Shown piece by piece: positions 34,261 to 44,467 of a stretch of 64,000 nt of DNA; the first letter of the stretch is position 1; each line of letters starts with the position of its first letter. Below the pieces are notes generated by a model, which was given only the letters and a program-made list of their open reading frames with translations, did no database searches and was not told the DNA's origin. This DNA is from ZC4RG30 sp963812195. Lineage in GTDB: Bacteria; Pseudomonadota; Gammaproteobacteria; Steroidobacterales; Steroidobacteraceae. The position numbers and the translations under genes were made by a program. The DNA is taken from assembly GCA_963812195.1 (NCBI GenBank), contig CAWEUI010000007.1, forward strand, positions 1 to 64,000, read 5' to 3'.

Positions 34261-34550
34261 TATTCGATTACCCGCGGGACCAGGTACATCCCGGCCTCCA
34301 CCTGTGGTGCATTGCACTGGTACAGGTCACGCTCGTTGCCGGAAGTCACCGCATCGGGGCGCAGACGCTGGATCTGGCCGGTCAGAGGGTGGGCCAGCGG
34401 CTCGACGGCCGAAGTTTCGGCCCGTTCGAGCTGGCCGACCATCTCCAGGATGTTGGACAGGCTGCTGGCATAGGCCGCTGCCTCGTCGGGCGTGAGGTCG
34501 AGGCGCGCGAGGTGCGCGATGCTCTGGATCTGCTGGGGCGTCAAGCTCAT
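34260..34550 (-). CDS. gatC: Asp/Glu-tRNA amidotransferase subunit C
   Basis: Small subunit stabilising GatA-GatB. LTPQQIQSIAHLARLDLTPD and the C-terminal LRPDAVTSGNERDLYQCNAP region are typical. ATG at 34550 chosen over one 14 codons upstream because family proteins start here. 96 residues. First gene of gatCAB, divergent from mreB. Confidence 0.95.
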   Translation of the reverse strand: MSLTPQQIQSIAHLARLDLTPDEAAAYASSLSNILEMVGQLERAETSAVEPLAHPLTGQIQRLRPDAVTSGNERDLYQCNAPQVEAGMYLVPRVIE

Positions 34551-34744
34551 CGGGTGGGGTCGTCCGAACGGGGGAGAGCGCGGATGATACACCGCGGAAC
34601 CAGCGGGACGGATCGGCGCCCTGGCCAGCGGCCTGCGGCGTGCCCGCTCGGATGCATCCGTGAAGCCGGTTCCGGCTTCGCAAACGAGCCGCCGTCAACC
34701 GCCAACGGAGCGCCAAAAAGCGGCGCTGGATCACGTGGCTTGCC

Positions 34745-34772
34745 TTGCTAGTAATAGGAGTGGTTGTTATGT
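34745..34772 (+). promoter_or_regulatory. Possible promoter of the mre operon
   Basis: TTGCTA (34745-34750) and TTATGT (34767-34772) are spaced by 16 bases, 48 bases before mreB, in an AT-richer patch of the 269-base divergent gap with gatC. Weak match to a sigma-70 promoter. Confidence 0.3.
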
Positions 34773-34819
34773 TACCCGCCGCTTTTCCCCGCCTTTCCTA
34801 CCCTTAGGTCTGCAGCTTC

Positions 34820-35865
34820 ATGTTCAAGCGCCTGCGCGGCTATTTTTCCAGCGACCTTTCGATCGACCTCGGTACGGCCAACACACTGATCTACGTTCGC
34901 GGCAAGGGCATCGTCCTCAACGAGCCCTCGGTGGTTGCGGTGCAGGACGAACCCGGCGGGCAGCGGCAAGCGCATCGTGGCGGTGGGCGCCGAGGCCAAG
35001 AGCATGCTGGGCCGCACGCCGGGCCACATCAACGCGGTGCGCCCGATGAAGGACGGCGTGATCGCCGACTTCACCTACACCGAGAAGATGCTGCAGTACT
35101 TCATCAAGAAGGTGCATGGCAACCGCTTCCTGCAACCCAGCCCGCGCGTGCTGGTGTGCGTGCCGTTCGGGTCGACGCAGGTCGAGCGCCGCGCCATCCG
35201 CGAATCGGCCGAAGGCGCCGGCGCCCGCAACGTGGCCGATCGTCAGCGAACCGATGGCCGCGGCGGTGGGCGCCGGACTGCCGACGCACGAAGCGCGCGG
35301 CTCGATGGTGCTGGACATCGGCGGCGGCACCTCGGAAGTCGCGGTGCTGTCGTTGAACGGCATCGTGTACGCCAACTCCGCGCGCATCGGCGGTGATCGC
35401 TTCGACGAGGCCATCATGGGCTACGTGCGACGCAACTACGGCATCCTGATCGGCGAGGCCACGGCCGAGCGCATCAAGATCGAGATCGGCTCCGCTTATC
35501 CGGGGCAGCAGGTGAAGGAAATTTCGGTGAAGGGCCGCAACCTTTCCGAAGGCGTGCCGCGCAGCTTCACGCTGAACAGCAACGAGATCCTGGAAGCCCT
35601 GCAGGAACCACTGCAGGGCATCGTCGGTGCGGTGAAGGCGGCACTGGAGCAGACGCCGCCCGAACTGGGCGCGGACGTGGCCGAGCGCGGCATAGTGCTC
35701 ACCGGCGGCGGCGCGCTGCTGCGTGATATCGACAAGCTGCTCATGGAAGAGACCGGATTGCCGGTCGTCATCGCCGAGGATCCGCTGACCTGCGTCGCGC
35801 GCGGCGGTGGTCGCATTCTCGAACTGATGGACGAGCTCGGGCCCGGGCACTTCGGACTCGAATAG
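34820..35865 (+). CDS. mreB: Rod-shape actin homologue MreB, two frameshifts
   Basis: Membrane-associated actin that directs lateral wall synthesis. It reads MFKRLRGYFSSDLSIDLGTA, NTLIYVRGKGIVLNEPSVVA, then VGAEAKSMLGRTPGHINAVR, SEPMAAAVGAGLPTHEARGS, LDIGGGTSEVAV and ends DELGPGHFGLE. The frame shifts near 34955 (an extra G in GGCGGGCAGC) and near 35232 (two bases short after ARNVA). Net length is one base short of 348 codons, matching MreB's 347 residues. Consensus error is far more likely than loss. First of the mreBCD-mrdA-rodA operon. Confidence 0.95.
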
Positions 35866-35876
35866 CGGGGCCCCGC

Positions 35877-36995
35877 ATGGCATTCGCCGGCGGTGGCATA
35901 GGCACTTCCTCCTCGCGCGAAACCGCGCCCGGTGGCAGGTTCTTCGTCTGTGCGGTGCTGTCGCTGGTACTGATGTACTTCGATCAGCGCGACGGCTGGA
36001 GCGAACGCATCAGCTACGTGCTGCAGGCCGTGGCCTACCCCATCCAGGTTACCGTCGGCTCGCCGGGGCGGCTGGTATCGGCAACCCGCGAGTTCTTCCG
36101 CAGCCGCGACAGCCTGCGCGCGCAGAATGCGGAGCTTGAGAAGCAGGTGCAGGATCTGTCCCTGCGCACCGAACGCTACGAGGCCCTTGAACAGGAAAAC
36201 GCGCAGCTGCGCGGACTCACCTCCGCGTTGCCGCCACTGGTGTCGAAGAGCGTACTGGCCGACGTGGTCGACGCGGATCTGGGGCGCCTGCGCCAGCGTC
36301 TGGTGATCGATCAGGGTCAGAGCAAGGGCCTGTTCCGCTCGCAATCGGTGGTCGATGCCACGGGCCTGGTCGGCCAGCTCGTGCGCGTCGGCCCCTGGAG
36401 CGCGGAAGTGATGCTGATCACCGATCCGGAGGCCGCGGTGCCGGTGGAGATCATGCGCAGTGGCGAACGCACCATCGCCGTGGGCACCGGTGATTCACAG
36501 GAACTGGAACTGCCCTACCTGCCGGCCACGGCCGATGTGAAGGCAGGCGATGAGATCGTGACCTCCGGTCTGGGCGGCGTGTTCCCGGCCGGCATTCCGG
36601 TCGGCAAGGTCACCGAGACCAGCCGCAGTCCGGACGACCTGCTGGCGCATGTACGCGCCGCGCCGAGCGCGCGCCTGGACCGCACGCGCCATGTACTGGC
36701 GCTGTGGTTCGACCCTGCGAATCCGGCCGCGCCGCGCCGGCCGGAACTGCTGGACACGCTGCCACCGGCGCGCGTGGCCGATCCGGTAATTCACGAACCG
36801 GAGCCTCCCGGCCAGGCAACGCAGAACGCCGCGCCGGCCACCAGACCGCCGCCGGCGCAAAAGCCCCCGCCGAAGGCCACGGTGCCGTTCGGGCCGCGCC
36901 CCGGGTTCTCCCGCCCGGCGGCCGCAACCCGCAAAGTCCGAACCGGCGCAACGCCAGCCGCACCGCAACCCGCGCAACCGGGGCCTGAGCAATGA
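35877..36995 (+). CDS. mreC: Rod-shape determining protein MreC
   Basis: Periplasmic scaffold of the elongasome. One N-terminal membrane helix (FFVCAVLSLVLMYF) is followed by a coiled coil (RAQNAELEKQVQDLSLRTER) and beta domains (GLVGQLVRVGPWSAEVMLIT, AGDEIVTSGLGGVFPAGIPV). A Pro/Ala-rich tail of about 90 residues makes it longer (372) than E. coli MreC (367 with a shorter tail). Starts 11 bases after mreB, overlaps mreD by four. Confidence 0.94.
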   Translation: MAFAGGGIGTSSSRETAPGGRFFVCAVLSLVLMYFDQRDGWSERISYVLQAVAYPIQVTVGSPGRLVSATREFFRSRDSLRAQNAELEKQVQDLSLRTERYEALEQENAQLRGLTSALPPLVSKSVLADVVDADLGRLRQRLVIDQGQSKGLFRSQSVVDATGLVGQLVRVGPWSAEVMLITDPEAAVPVEIMRSGERTIAVGTGDSQELELPYLPATADVKAGDEIVTSGLGGVFPAGIPVGKVTETSRSPDDLLAHVRAAPSARLDRTRHVLALWFDPANPAAPRRPELLDTLPPARVADPVIHEPEPPGQATQNAAPATRPPPAQKPPPKATVPFGPRPGFSRPAAATRKVRTGATPAAPQPAQPGPEQ

Positions 36996-37474
36996 TCTTC
37001 TCCGGCACGCGCGAATCGCGGCTGCTGGTCTACATCAGTGCGCTTATCGCACTGGTACTCACGCTCTTGCCGATGCCGCAGGTCTTGTCCATCCTGTGGC
37101 CCAACCTGCTGGTATTGACGGTGCTGTACTGGTCAACCATGGCGCCGCTGACAGGCGGCATGCTGCTCGGCTTCCTGGCCGGGCTCGCCCTCGACGTGCT
37201 CGGCGGCACGCAGCTCGGCCAGCACGCCTTCGCGCTGTCGCTGCTCACTTACCTGGCGATCAAGCTGCACCTGCTCACGCGCGCCAAGCCGCTGTTCGAG
37301 CAGGCCATCTTCGTGTTCATCGCACTGCTGCTGTACGAGGCCACGCTGTGGGCCATCGACGGCTTCAGCGGTCACAGCATGGGCGGATGGACGCGCTGGG
37401 TGCACATTCCGGTCGGCGCGCTGTTGTGGCCGGTGGTGGCGGGCCTGCTCGGCCGCCTGCATTCACCCTTGTAG
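36992..37474 (+). CDS. mreD: Rod-shape determining protein MreD
   Basis: Small integral membrane partner of MreC with about five helices (YISALIALVLTLLPMPQVLS, GGMLLGFLAGLALDVLGGTQ, LGQHAFALSLLTYLAIKLHL). 160 residues, ATG at 36992 overlapping the mreC stop. Confidence 0.93.
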   Translation: MIFSGTRESRLLVYISALIALVLTLLPMPQVLSILWPNLLVLTVLYWSTMAPLTGGMLLGFLAGLALDVLGGTQLGQHAFALSLLTYLAIKLHLLTRAKPLFEQAIFVFIALLLYEATLWAIDGFSGHSMGGWTRWVHIPVGALLWPVVAGLLGRLHSPL

Positions 37475-37484
37475 GAGGACACAG

Positions 37485-39434
37485 TTGCTAGGCGGCGTGC
37501 GCATCAAGGATCACCTGCGGGAACAGCGCTCGTTCTTCCGGCGCATCGCGGTGGCGGCGTTCGCAATCGTCGCGCTGGTGCTGCTGCTGCTCGGCAGACT
37601 GGTTCTGCTGCAGGTGGTGCGCTACGACTACTACACCGACCAGGCCGAAGGTAATCGTTCCCGCGTCGAACCCATCCCGGCCAACCGCGGCCTGATTCTG
37701 GATCGCAATGGCAATGTGCTGGCCGAGAACCGGCCCTCCTACCAGCTCGAAGTGATTCGCGAGCAGGTGGGCGACCGCAAGGCGCTGGATCGCACACTGG
37801 CCGGGCTGGTCAGTATCGGCGTGCTGCGCAAGGAAAACGTGGACAGTGCGCGCCGCGACATACTGGGCGGCCGCGCGTTCGAGTCGGTACCCATCGCATT
37901 GCGCATGTCCGACCAGCAGATCGGTGTGTTCGCCGTGCATCGCCACGAATTCCCCGGCGTGGACATTCGCGCGCGCTCCACCCGGTACTACCCGTACGGG
38001 GCGCTGGCCGTACACGCATTGGGATACGTGGGCCGCATCAATGCGCAGGACGAGGAAGAAGATCGACCAGGACGCCTACAGCGGCACCAATTTCATCGGC
38101 AAACTGGGCATCGAGCAGGCGCGCGAGACCGAGCTGCACGGAGTGAACGGTTTTCGCGAAATCCTCGTCAATGCACAGGGCCGTTCGGTGCAGGGCCAGG
38201 CCGACCTGGAGGCCAGCCTGCGCAGCGAGAAGCCGCATGCCGGGGAGGACGTGATCACCTCGCTGGACCTGCCCACGCAGCAGGCCGCCGAGCAGGCCTT
38301 CGGCGACCGCGCCGGCGCGGCGGTAGCCATCGATCCGCACAATGGCGACGTACTGGCGTTCGTGAGCCTGCCGGGTTTCGACCCGAGCATGTTCGGACGC
38401 GGCATCACGCCGGCCGAATACGCCGAACTGAACAACGACACCAAGCCGCTGTTCGACCGGGCGATCCGCGGCCAGTATCCGGCCGGCTCCACCATCAAGC
38501 CGGTGATGGCCATGGCCGGCCTCGCCGACGGCGTCATCACGCCGCAGGAGACGCACTACTGCCCCGGCGTATTCCATCTTCCGGGCAGTCAGGCGCGCCT
38601 GGCGTGAGGGCCGCGGCGGCGTGCACGGCGCGGGTTGCGATGCGCGAGGCAATCGCCAAGTCCTGCGACGTGTACTTCTATGCGCTCGGTGCGACACTGG
38701 GCATCGACAGGATCCACGATTTCCTGGCGCCGTTCGGCTACGGCGCGAAGACCGGCATCGACATCGCCGGCGAGGAAGCGGGCCTGCTGCCATCGCGCGA
38801 GCAGAAGCGGCGCAAGTACCGCAACGCGCGCGATCCCAGCGAAGGCGTCTGGTATCCCGGCGATTCGGTCAATGTCGCGGTGGGTCAGGGTGATCTGCTG
38901 GTCACACCCATCCAGCAGGCGCACATCGCCGCCGTGCTGGCCTCGCGCGGTACCGTGTTTCAGCCGCGCCTGGTAACGGCGCTGCGCGATCCGGCAACCG
39001 GAAAGACCATGCCGATCGCACCCATCGAATTGCCACACGTGAAGGGCGGTACCCCGCGCAGTGGGAAGTCGTCGTGGAAGGCATGCGCGAGACGATGACC
39101 ATCGGGACCGGCGAAACACCTCGCCAAATCGCCCGAGTACCATATGGCCGGCAAGACCGGCACGGCGCAGGCGTACTCGGTGGCGCAGAACCAGCGGCTG
39201 AGTCGCGAGGTGGCCGAGAACCTGCGCGACCACGCCTGGTTCATCGCCTTCGCGCCTGCCGAGAATCCGCAGATCGCGGTGGCTGTTCTGGTCGAACACG
39301 GCGGCTTCGGCGCCAGTGCCGCGGCGCCCATCGCGCGCAAGATCATGGATGCCTACCTGTTGCCGCGCATCAAGGAAGGCAAGATCCCGGCCGCAAAGCC
39401 ACCGGCCAACGAACCCGCCACACCGCCCGCATGA
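37485..39434 (+). CDS. mrdA: Penicillin-binding protein 2, several frameshifts
   Basis: Transpeptidase of the elongation complex, partner of RodA. TTG start at 37485 with AGGAGG at eight bases. It has one membrane helix (VAAFAIVALVLLLLGRLVLL), the dimerisation domain (EPIPANRGLILDRNGNVLAE), the SxxK motif in YPAGSTIKPVMAMAG, SCD in AIAKSCDVYFYALGA and KTGTAQ near 39150. The frame changes near 38058, 38590-38635 (at least one), 39053 and 39115, yet 37485-39434 is exactly 650 codons. All catalytic motifs survive and the gene sits in an intact operon, so errors in the assembly are the likely cause. Confidence 0.93.
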
Positions 39435-40573
39435 TCAGCATCAGCACCAGTTCCGCCAACACCACGCGCCGCACGCTGGGCACGGCCGCGCGGCTGCTGT
39501 CGGCGTTGCGGCTGGATGGGCCGCTGGTGGTGGGCCTGGGCCTGCTGTGCCTGTACGGACTGTTCGTGCTGTACAGCGCCTCGGGCCAGGACTGGGGCAC
39601 GATCTGGCGCACGCTGATCCGGCTCGGCATGGGCACGGTGGCAATGGTGGTACTGGCGCAGCTCAAGCCGCAGCAATTGCGCAAGGCGGCGATCTTCGTT
39701 TATGTGATCGGCATCGTGCTGCTGCTGGTGGTCGACGGGCTGGGCGTTATCGGCAAGGGCGCGCAGCGCTGGCTCGATCTGGGCTTCATCCGCTTCCAGC
39801 CCTCCGAGATCATGAAGATCGCCGTGCCCATGACCTGCGCCTGGTATCTGCACGAACGGCCATTGCCGCCCTCGCCGGCCTCGCTGGGCGTGCTGGCCGC
39901 GATCATCCTGGTCCCTGCGGCGCTCACCGCCGCACAGCCCGACCTGGGAACAGCCATCCTGATCGTGATAGCCGGTGCATTGCTGGTGATCATGGCCGGC
40001 CTGTCGCTGTGGTTCATGGCCGGCGCGGCCGCATTGAGCGGCGTGGGCGCGTGGCTGGCCTGGGTCTACGTGCTGCACGACTACCAGCGCAAGCGCATTC
40101 TCACCTTCATCGATCCGACCACGGATCCGCAGGGCGCGGGCTACCACATCATCCAGTCGCAGATCGCCATCGGCTCGGGCGGCCTGTTCGGCAAGGGCTG
40201 GCTGCACGGTACGCAGTCGCAGCTCGCCTACCTGCCGGAGCGGCACACCGATTTCATCTTCGCGGTGATCGGCGAGGAATTCGGCCTGTTCGGTATCAGC
40301 ATTCTGCTGGCGCTGTACATCTTCGTGGTGGCGCGCGCGCTGTATCTGTCCTCACAGACCCAGGACACGTTCGCGCGATTGCTCTCGGCAAGCCTTGCGC
40401 TGACCTTTTTCGTATACGTGTTCATCAATACCGGGATGGTCAGCGGCCTGCTGCCGGTGGTCGGCGTGCCGCTGCCGCTGGTCAGTTACGGCGGCACTTC
40501 GATGGTGACCCTGCTGGCCGGCTTCGGTATCCTCATGGCGTTGTACTCGCATCGCAAACTCATCGGCTCCTGA
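39431..40573 (+). CDS. rodA: SEDS peptidoglycan polymerase RodA
   Basis: Glycosyltransferase of the rod complex with about ten membrane helices. VVDGLGVIGKGAQRWLDLGF and IRFQPSEIMKIAVPM, TAAQPDLGTAILIVIAGALL and GVPLPLVSYGGTSMVTLLAG are the SEDS signatures. 380 residues from ATG 39431, overlapping the mrdA stop (ATGA). Confidence 0.96.
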   Translation: MISISTSSANTTRRTLGTAARLLSALRLDGPLVVGLGLLCLYGLFVLYSASGQDWGTIWRTLIRLGMGTVAMVVLAQLKPQQLRKAAIFVYVIGIVLLLVVDGLGVIGKGAQRWLDLGFIRFQPSEIMKIAVPMTCAWYLHERPLPPSPASLGVLAAIILVPAALTAAQPDLGTAILIVIAGALLVIMAGLSLWFMAGAAALSGVGAWLAWVYVLHDYQRKRILTFIDPTTDPQGAGYHIIQSQIAIGSGGLFGKGWLHGTQSQLAYLPERHTDFIFAVIGEEFGLFGISILLALYIFVVARALYLSSQTQDTFARLLSASLALTFFVYVFINTGMVSGLLPVVGVPLPLVSYGGTSMVTLLAGFGILMALYSHRKLIGS

Positions 40574-40591
40574 ACCGGAGTCCTGGATGCA

Positions 40592-41608
40592 ATGAATCGA
40601 CTGCTGCCGCGCGCGGGCCTGCTCGCGCTCATCGCCGTTTTCGCCAGCAGCCCGGCCCCTGGCGCCGGGCTCAACATTGCGCGCCCGGATGTCCAGAAAT
40701 TCGTCGCGCGCATGCACAAGCAGTACGACTTCGACCCGCAGGACACGGTGTGGATCCTTGCCGACGCCGAACTGCAGCCTCGCATCATCGACATCATGGA
40801 GCGCCCGGCCGAACAGGCACTGCCCTGGTGGAAGTACCGGGCGCGCTTTCTCACCGACGAGCGGATCGCCGCCGGCGTCAGCGTCTGGCAGGACAACCGC
40901 GAAGCACTGGCCACCATCGAACACGACACCGGCGTGCCCGCGCAGTATCTGGTCGCCATCACGGGCGTCGAGACGTTCTACGGCCGCCAGAGCGGTGGCT
41001 ACCGGGTACTGGACGTGCTCACCACGCTGGCCTTCGACTATCCGCGCCGCGCCGACTTCTTCCAGAGCGAGCTCGCGCAGTTCCTGGTGCTGACCAAAGA
41101 AGAACACCTCAACCCGCGCAAACCCAAGGGCTCCTACGCCGGCGCGATGGGCATACCCCAATTCATGCCATCCAGCTTCCGGCACTATGCGGTTGACGGC
41201 AGCGGCGACGGACGCCGCGATCTGTGGACGTTCGGCCCGGACGTGTTTGCCAGCATCGCCAATTACCTGCAGGAACATGGCTGGCATCCCGGAGAACCGG
41301 TGCTGGTCGATGCCAGCAACGACGCGCCACCGGACGACCCGGACAAGGCCACGGCCAAACTCGCCGACACCGTCGACAGCCTCAAACAGCGCGGTTACCG
41401 GTTCGACACCACCATGCCCGGCGATGCGCCGGCGATGCTGGTGCCGGCGGAGCTGGAGAGCAGCATCAACTGGCGCGTCGGCTTCCAGAACTTCTTCGTC
41501 ATCACGCGATACAACCGCAGCCTGCTGTATGCAATGGCCGTGACGGATCTGGCGCACGCCATCGAAAAGGCCTACCGGGCGGCACCAGCCGGGGCGCCTG
41601 GCCAGTGA
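40592..41608 (+). CDS. mltB: Lytic murein transglycosylase B
   Basis: Cleaves glycan strands to 1,6-anhydro-MurNAc. The catalytic Glu lies in ITGVETFYGRQSGGYRVLDV, followed by SYAGAMGIPQFMPSSFRHYA and GDGRRDLWTFGPDVFASIAN. The signal peptide ends in AAPG-type sequence (SSPAPGAG) without a lipobox Cys, so it is soluble periplasmic. 338 residues. Confidence 0.94.
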   Translation: MNRLLPRAGLLALIAVFASSPAPGAGLNIARPDVQKFVARMHKQYDFDPQDTVWILADAELQPRIIDIMERPAEQALPWWKYRARFLTDERIAAGVSVWQDNREALATIEHDTGVPAQYLVAITGVETFYGRQSGGYRVLDVLTTLAFDYPRRADFFQSELAQFLVLTKEEHLNPRKPKGSYAGAMGIPQFMPSSFRHYAVDGSGDGRRDLWTFGPDVFASIANYLQEHGWHPGEPVLVDASNDAPPDDPDKATAKLADTVDSLKQRGYRFDTTMPGDAPAMLVPAELESSINWRVGFQNFFVITRYNRSLLYAMAVTDLAHAIEKAYRAAPAGAPGQ

Positions 41609-42411
41609 TGCGGCTGGCCTGCCTGGCGCTGTGCGCTGTGCTGCTTGCCGCGTGCAGCGCCACCCCGCGGCGGGCCCGAATGCCCGAGCACTCCAGACCG
41701 CCGCCGCCACCGGCCAACATCGATTCCATCCCCGACGCCGTGCCGCGCGTGGAGCCGCGCAGCAGCCAGGGCAATCCGGTGTCCTACGTGGTGTTCGGCA
41801 AGCGCTACTATGTACTGCCCACCGCGAAGGGCTACAAGGAACGCGGTGTTGCCTCCTGGTACGGACCGGATTTCCACGCCAGGGCGACTTCCAGCGGTGA
41901 GCCCTACGACATGTATGCGATGACCGCCGCGCACAAGACATTGCCGATCCCCTGTTATGCGCGCGTCACGAATCTGTCCAACGGGCGCAGCGTGGTGGTC
42001 CGCATCAACGACCGGGGCCCGTTCGTGGCCAATCGCATCATCGATCTGTCCTACACGGCCGCCCACAAGCTGGACATGACGCGTGCCGGCACCGCCTTCG
42101 TCGAGGTGGAAACCATCACGCCCGGCGAGCCCGCCCAGATCGCGCGCGACATCGCGCCGCCGACCGCGCCGACGCTGACCCCGCCGCGGCTGTACCTGCA
42201 GGCCGGTGCCTTCGGGGTCCAAAGCAATGCCACGCAGATGGCGGCGCGCCTGCGCGCTGCCGGCATGAGCAACGTCGTAATCCTGCCGCCGGATGCCGGC
42301 GTCGGCCTGTATCGTGTACGCGTAGGCCCGATTGCCGATGTTTCAGCATACGATGCGCTCTCCGCGCAGCTGGGCCGCCTCGGCATCGAAACCCTGCTGG
42401 TCACGCAATAG
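41608..42411 (+). CDS. rlpA: Septal-ring lytic transglycosylase RlpA with SPOR domain
   Basis: A lipoprotein (LCAVLLAACSATP) with the double-psi beta-barrel catalytic domain (GVASWYGPDFHARATSSGEP, VVVRINDRGPFVANRIIDLS) and a C-terminal SPOR domain (LYLQAGAFGVQSNATQMAAR) that binds denuded glycan. 267 residues; ATG overlaps the mltB stop (TGATG). Confidence 0.95.
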   Translation: MRLACLALCAVLLAACSATPRRARMPEHSRPPPPPANIDSIPDAVPRVEPRSSQGNPVSYVVFGKRYYVLPTAKGYKERGVASWYGPDFHARATSSGEPYDMYAMTAAHKTLPIPCYARVTNLSNGRSVVVRINDRGPFVANRIIDLSYTAAHKLDMTRAGTAFVEVETITPGEPAQIARDIAPPTAPTLTPPRLYLQAGAFGVQSNATQMAARLRAAGMSNVVILPPDAGVGLYRVRVGPIADVSAYDALSAQLGRLGIETLLVTQ

Positions 42412-42444
42412 TCCGCCTGTCCGCCTGAAGGAGAAATCCCCACG

Positions 42445-43593
42445 ATGAAGAAGATCCTGGCCACCTTGTCACTCGCGCTGTTCAGCACCGTCGGCCTCGC
42501 CGCCGCGCCCACCATCCCTTCGCCGCCGCCAGTACCAGCCAAGGGCTACATCCTCATCGACAACGACAGCGGCCGTGTGCTGGCCGAAAAGAACAGCGAC
42601 GAACGCATGGAGCCGGCCAGCATCACCAAACTGATGACCGCCTACGTCGTGTTTGACGCACTGGAACACAAGCGCCTGTCTCTCACCGACAAGGTGCACG
42701 TGAGCGTTCACGCCTGGCGCACCGGCGGCGCCGTTACCGACGGGTCGACCAGCTTTCTGGAGGTAAACTCCGATGTTCCGGTGGAGGCGCTGATCCAGGG
42801 CATGATCGTGCAATCCGGCAACGATGCAACCATCGCGCTGGCCGAGAAGATTGGTGGTACCGAAGACGGCTTCGTCCAGATCATGAACGAGTACGCGAAG
42901 CGGCTGGGCATGACGGGCACGCACTACGTCAACAGCTGGGGCGGCCCGGATCCGGACCACTATTCGACGCCGCGCGACATCGCCACGCTGTCCCGTGCCC
43001 TGATCCGCGATTTCCCCGAATACTACAAGTGGTACTCGGAGCGCGAATTCACCTGGAACAAGCACCGCCAGTTCAACCGCAACGGCCTGCTGCGCACGGA
43101 CCCGACGGTCGACGGCATCAAGACCGGCCATACGAAAAGCGCCAAGTACTGCCTGGTTGCCTCGGCCAAGCGCAAGGGCATGCGCCTGATCTCGGTCGTG
43201 CTCGGCTCACCCACGCAGCAGGGCCGTGAGGATGCCAGCGCCGCATTGCTGAACTACGGCTACACGTTCTACCAGACCCTGCAACTGCAGCAAGCCGGCG
43301 CCGTGCTGCTCAAGCCGGACGTCTACAAGGGCGACGCCTCTTCGGTGGCCGTCGGCAGCCGCACGCCGATAAGCGTCACCGTGGCGCGCGGCAGCGCGGA
43401 CCAGATCACCAAGGAAGCCACCGTCAACGGGCCGCTGGTTGCCCCCATTGCCAGCGGCCAGGTGGTCGGCCAGTACACCGTCAAACTCGGCGACGAGGTG
43501 GTTGCGCGCGTGCCGCTGGTCGCGCTCGGCAAGGTGGGCGAAGGCGGTATCTGGCGCTCGGCCGTGGATACCGTGAAGCTGTGGTTCGAATAG
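42445..43593 (+). CDS. dacC: D-alanyl-D-alanine carboxypeptidase (PBP5/6 type)
   Basis: Trims the terminal D-Ala of peptidoglycan stems. It has a signal peptide, SxxK in PASITKLMTAYV, SGN in VQSGNDATIALAEK, KTG in GIKTGHTKSAKYC, and a C-terminal amphipathic membrane anchor (GGIWRSAVDTVKLWFE). 382 residues; GGAGAA ribosome site. dacA is an equally usable symbol. Confidence 0.94.
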   Translation: MKKILATLSLALFSTVGLAAAPTIPSPPPVPAKGYILIDNDSGRVLAEKNSDERMEPASITKLMTAYVVFDALEHKRLSLTDKVHVSVHAWRTGGAVTDGSTSFLEVNSDVPVEALIQGMIVQSGNDATIALAEKIGGTEDGFVQIMNEYAKRLGMTGTHYVNSWGGPDPDHYSTPRDIATLSRALIRDFPEYYKWYSEREFTWNKHRQFNRNGLLRTDPTVDGIKTGHTKSAKYCLVASAKRKGMRLISVVLGSPTQQGREDASAALLNYGYTFYQTLQLQQAGAVLLKPDVYKGDASSVAVGSRTPISVTVARGSADQITKEATVNGPLVAPIASGQVVGQYTVKLGDEVVARVPLVALGKVGEGGIWRSAVDTVKLWFE

Positions 43594-43605
43594 GCGCAGG
43601 GCTGC

Positions 43606-44467
43606 ATGGCTGACCCGCTGCCCTGGTGCCATCTCAACGGCGAGTGCATTGCGCTCGCCGAGGCACGCATCTCGCCGCTGGATCGCAGCTTCCTGTTCGG
43701 CGACGGCGTCTACGAAGTGCTGCGCGTGTACGGCGGGCGGCTGTTCCGGCCGGAGTCGCACCTTGACCGCCTGGATCGCAGCACGGCCGCCATCCGCCTG
43801 AGGAATCCGCATTCGCATGCCAAGTGGACCGCGTTGCTCGCGGAACTGGTGGCAGCCAATGGCGGCGGCGACCAGTACGTGTACCTGCAGATATCGCGCG
43901 GCGCCGAATTCGCTCGCAACCACGCGCCATTGCCGGACATTGCCCCGACGGTCTTCGCATACTGCTCACCGTGGCCGCAGGTGAGCGAGAGTACCCTGCG
44001 CGACGGCCTGGCCTGCATCACCGCCGGGGACACGCGCTGGGCGCGCTGTGACATCAAGTCCGTGGCCCTGCTGGCCAATGTGCTGCTGCGGCAACTGGCC
44101 TGCGACGCCGGCGCATCCGAAACCATTCTGCTGCGCGACGGTGAGCTGACCGAAGGCAGCGCCTCCACCGTGCACGTGGTGAAGCACGGTGAGTTGTACA
44201 CGCCGGTCAACTCCACGCGCATCCTGCCCGGCACCACGCGCGGCGTCATCGAGGAAATCGCCGATGGTCTCGGCATTACGCGGCACGACGCACCCATCAG
44301 TGAGGCCGAACTGCGCGACGGCGGACGAGATCTGGCTCGCCGCGGCCACTCGCGAGGTGCAGCCGGTGACGAAGCTCGACGGGACGCCGGTCGGCAGCGG
44401 CAAACCCGGACCGGTGTGGCGGGCAGTCTACGACGCCTACCAGCAGCTCAAGCGCGCGGCTCCGTAG
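43606..44467 (+). CDS. dat: D-amino-acid (D-alanine) aminotransferase, one frameshift
   Basis: PLP fold-type IV transaminase linking D-Ala and D-Glu pools. The N-terminus ISPLDRSFLFGDGVYEVLRV, PLP-lysine segment RWARCDIKSVALLANVL, and GELTEGSASTVHVVK are typical. An extra base near 44322 (GACGGCGGACGAG) shifts the frame; removing it gives DEIWLAAATREVQPVTKLDG and a stop at 44467, 286 residues. It lies 12 bases after dacC, which releases D-Ala, so recycling of wall D-Ala is a sensible role. Confidence 0.9.

Noticed and set aside
34955..35232. Programmed ribosomal frameshifting in mreB
   Set aside because: No slippery heptamer with a downstream structure at either site, and the same kind of lesion occurs in many unrelated genes here.
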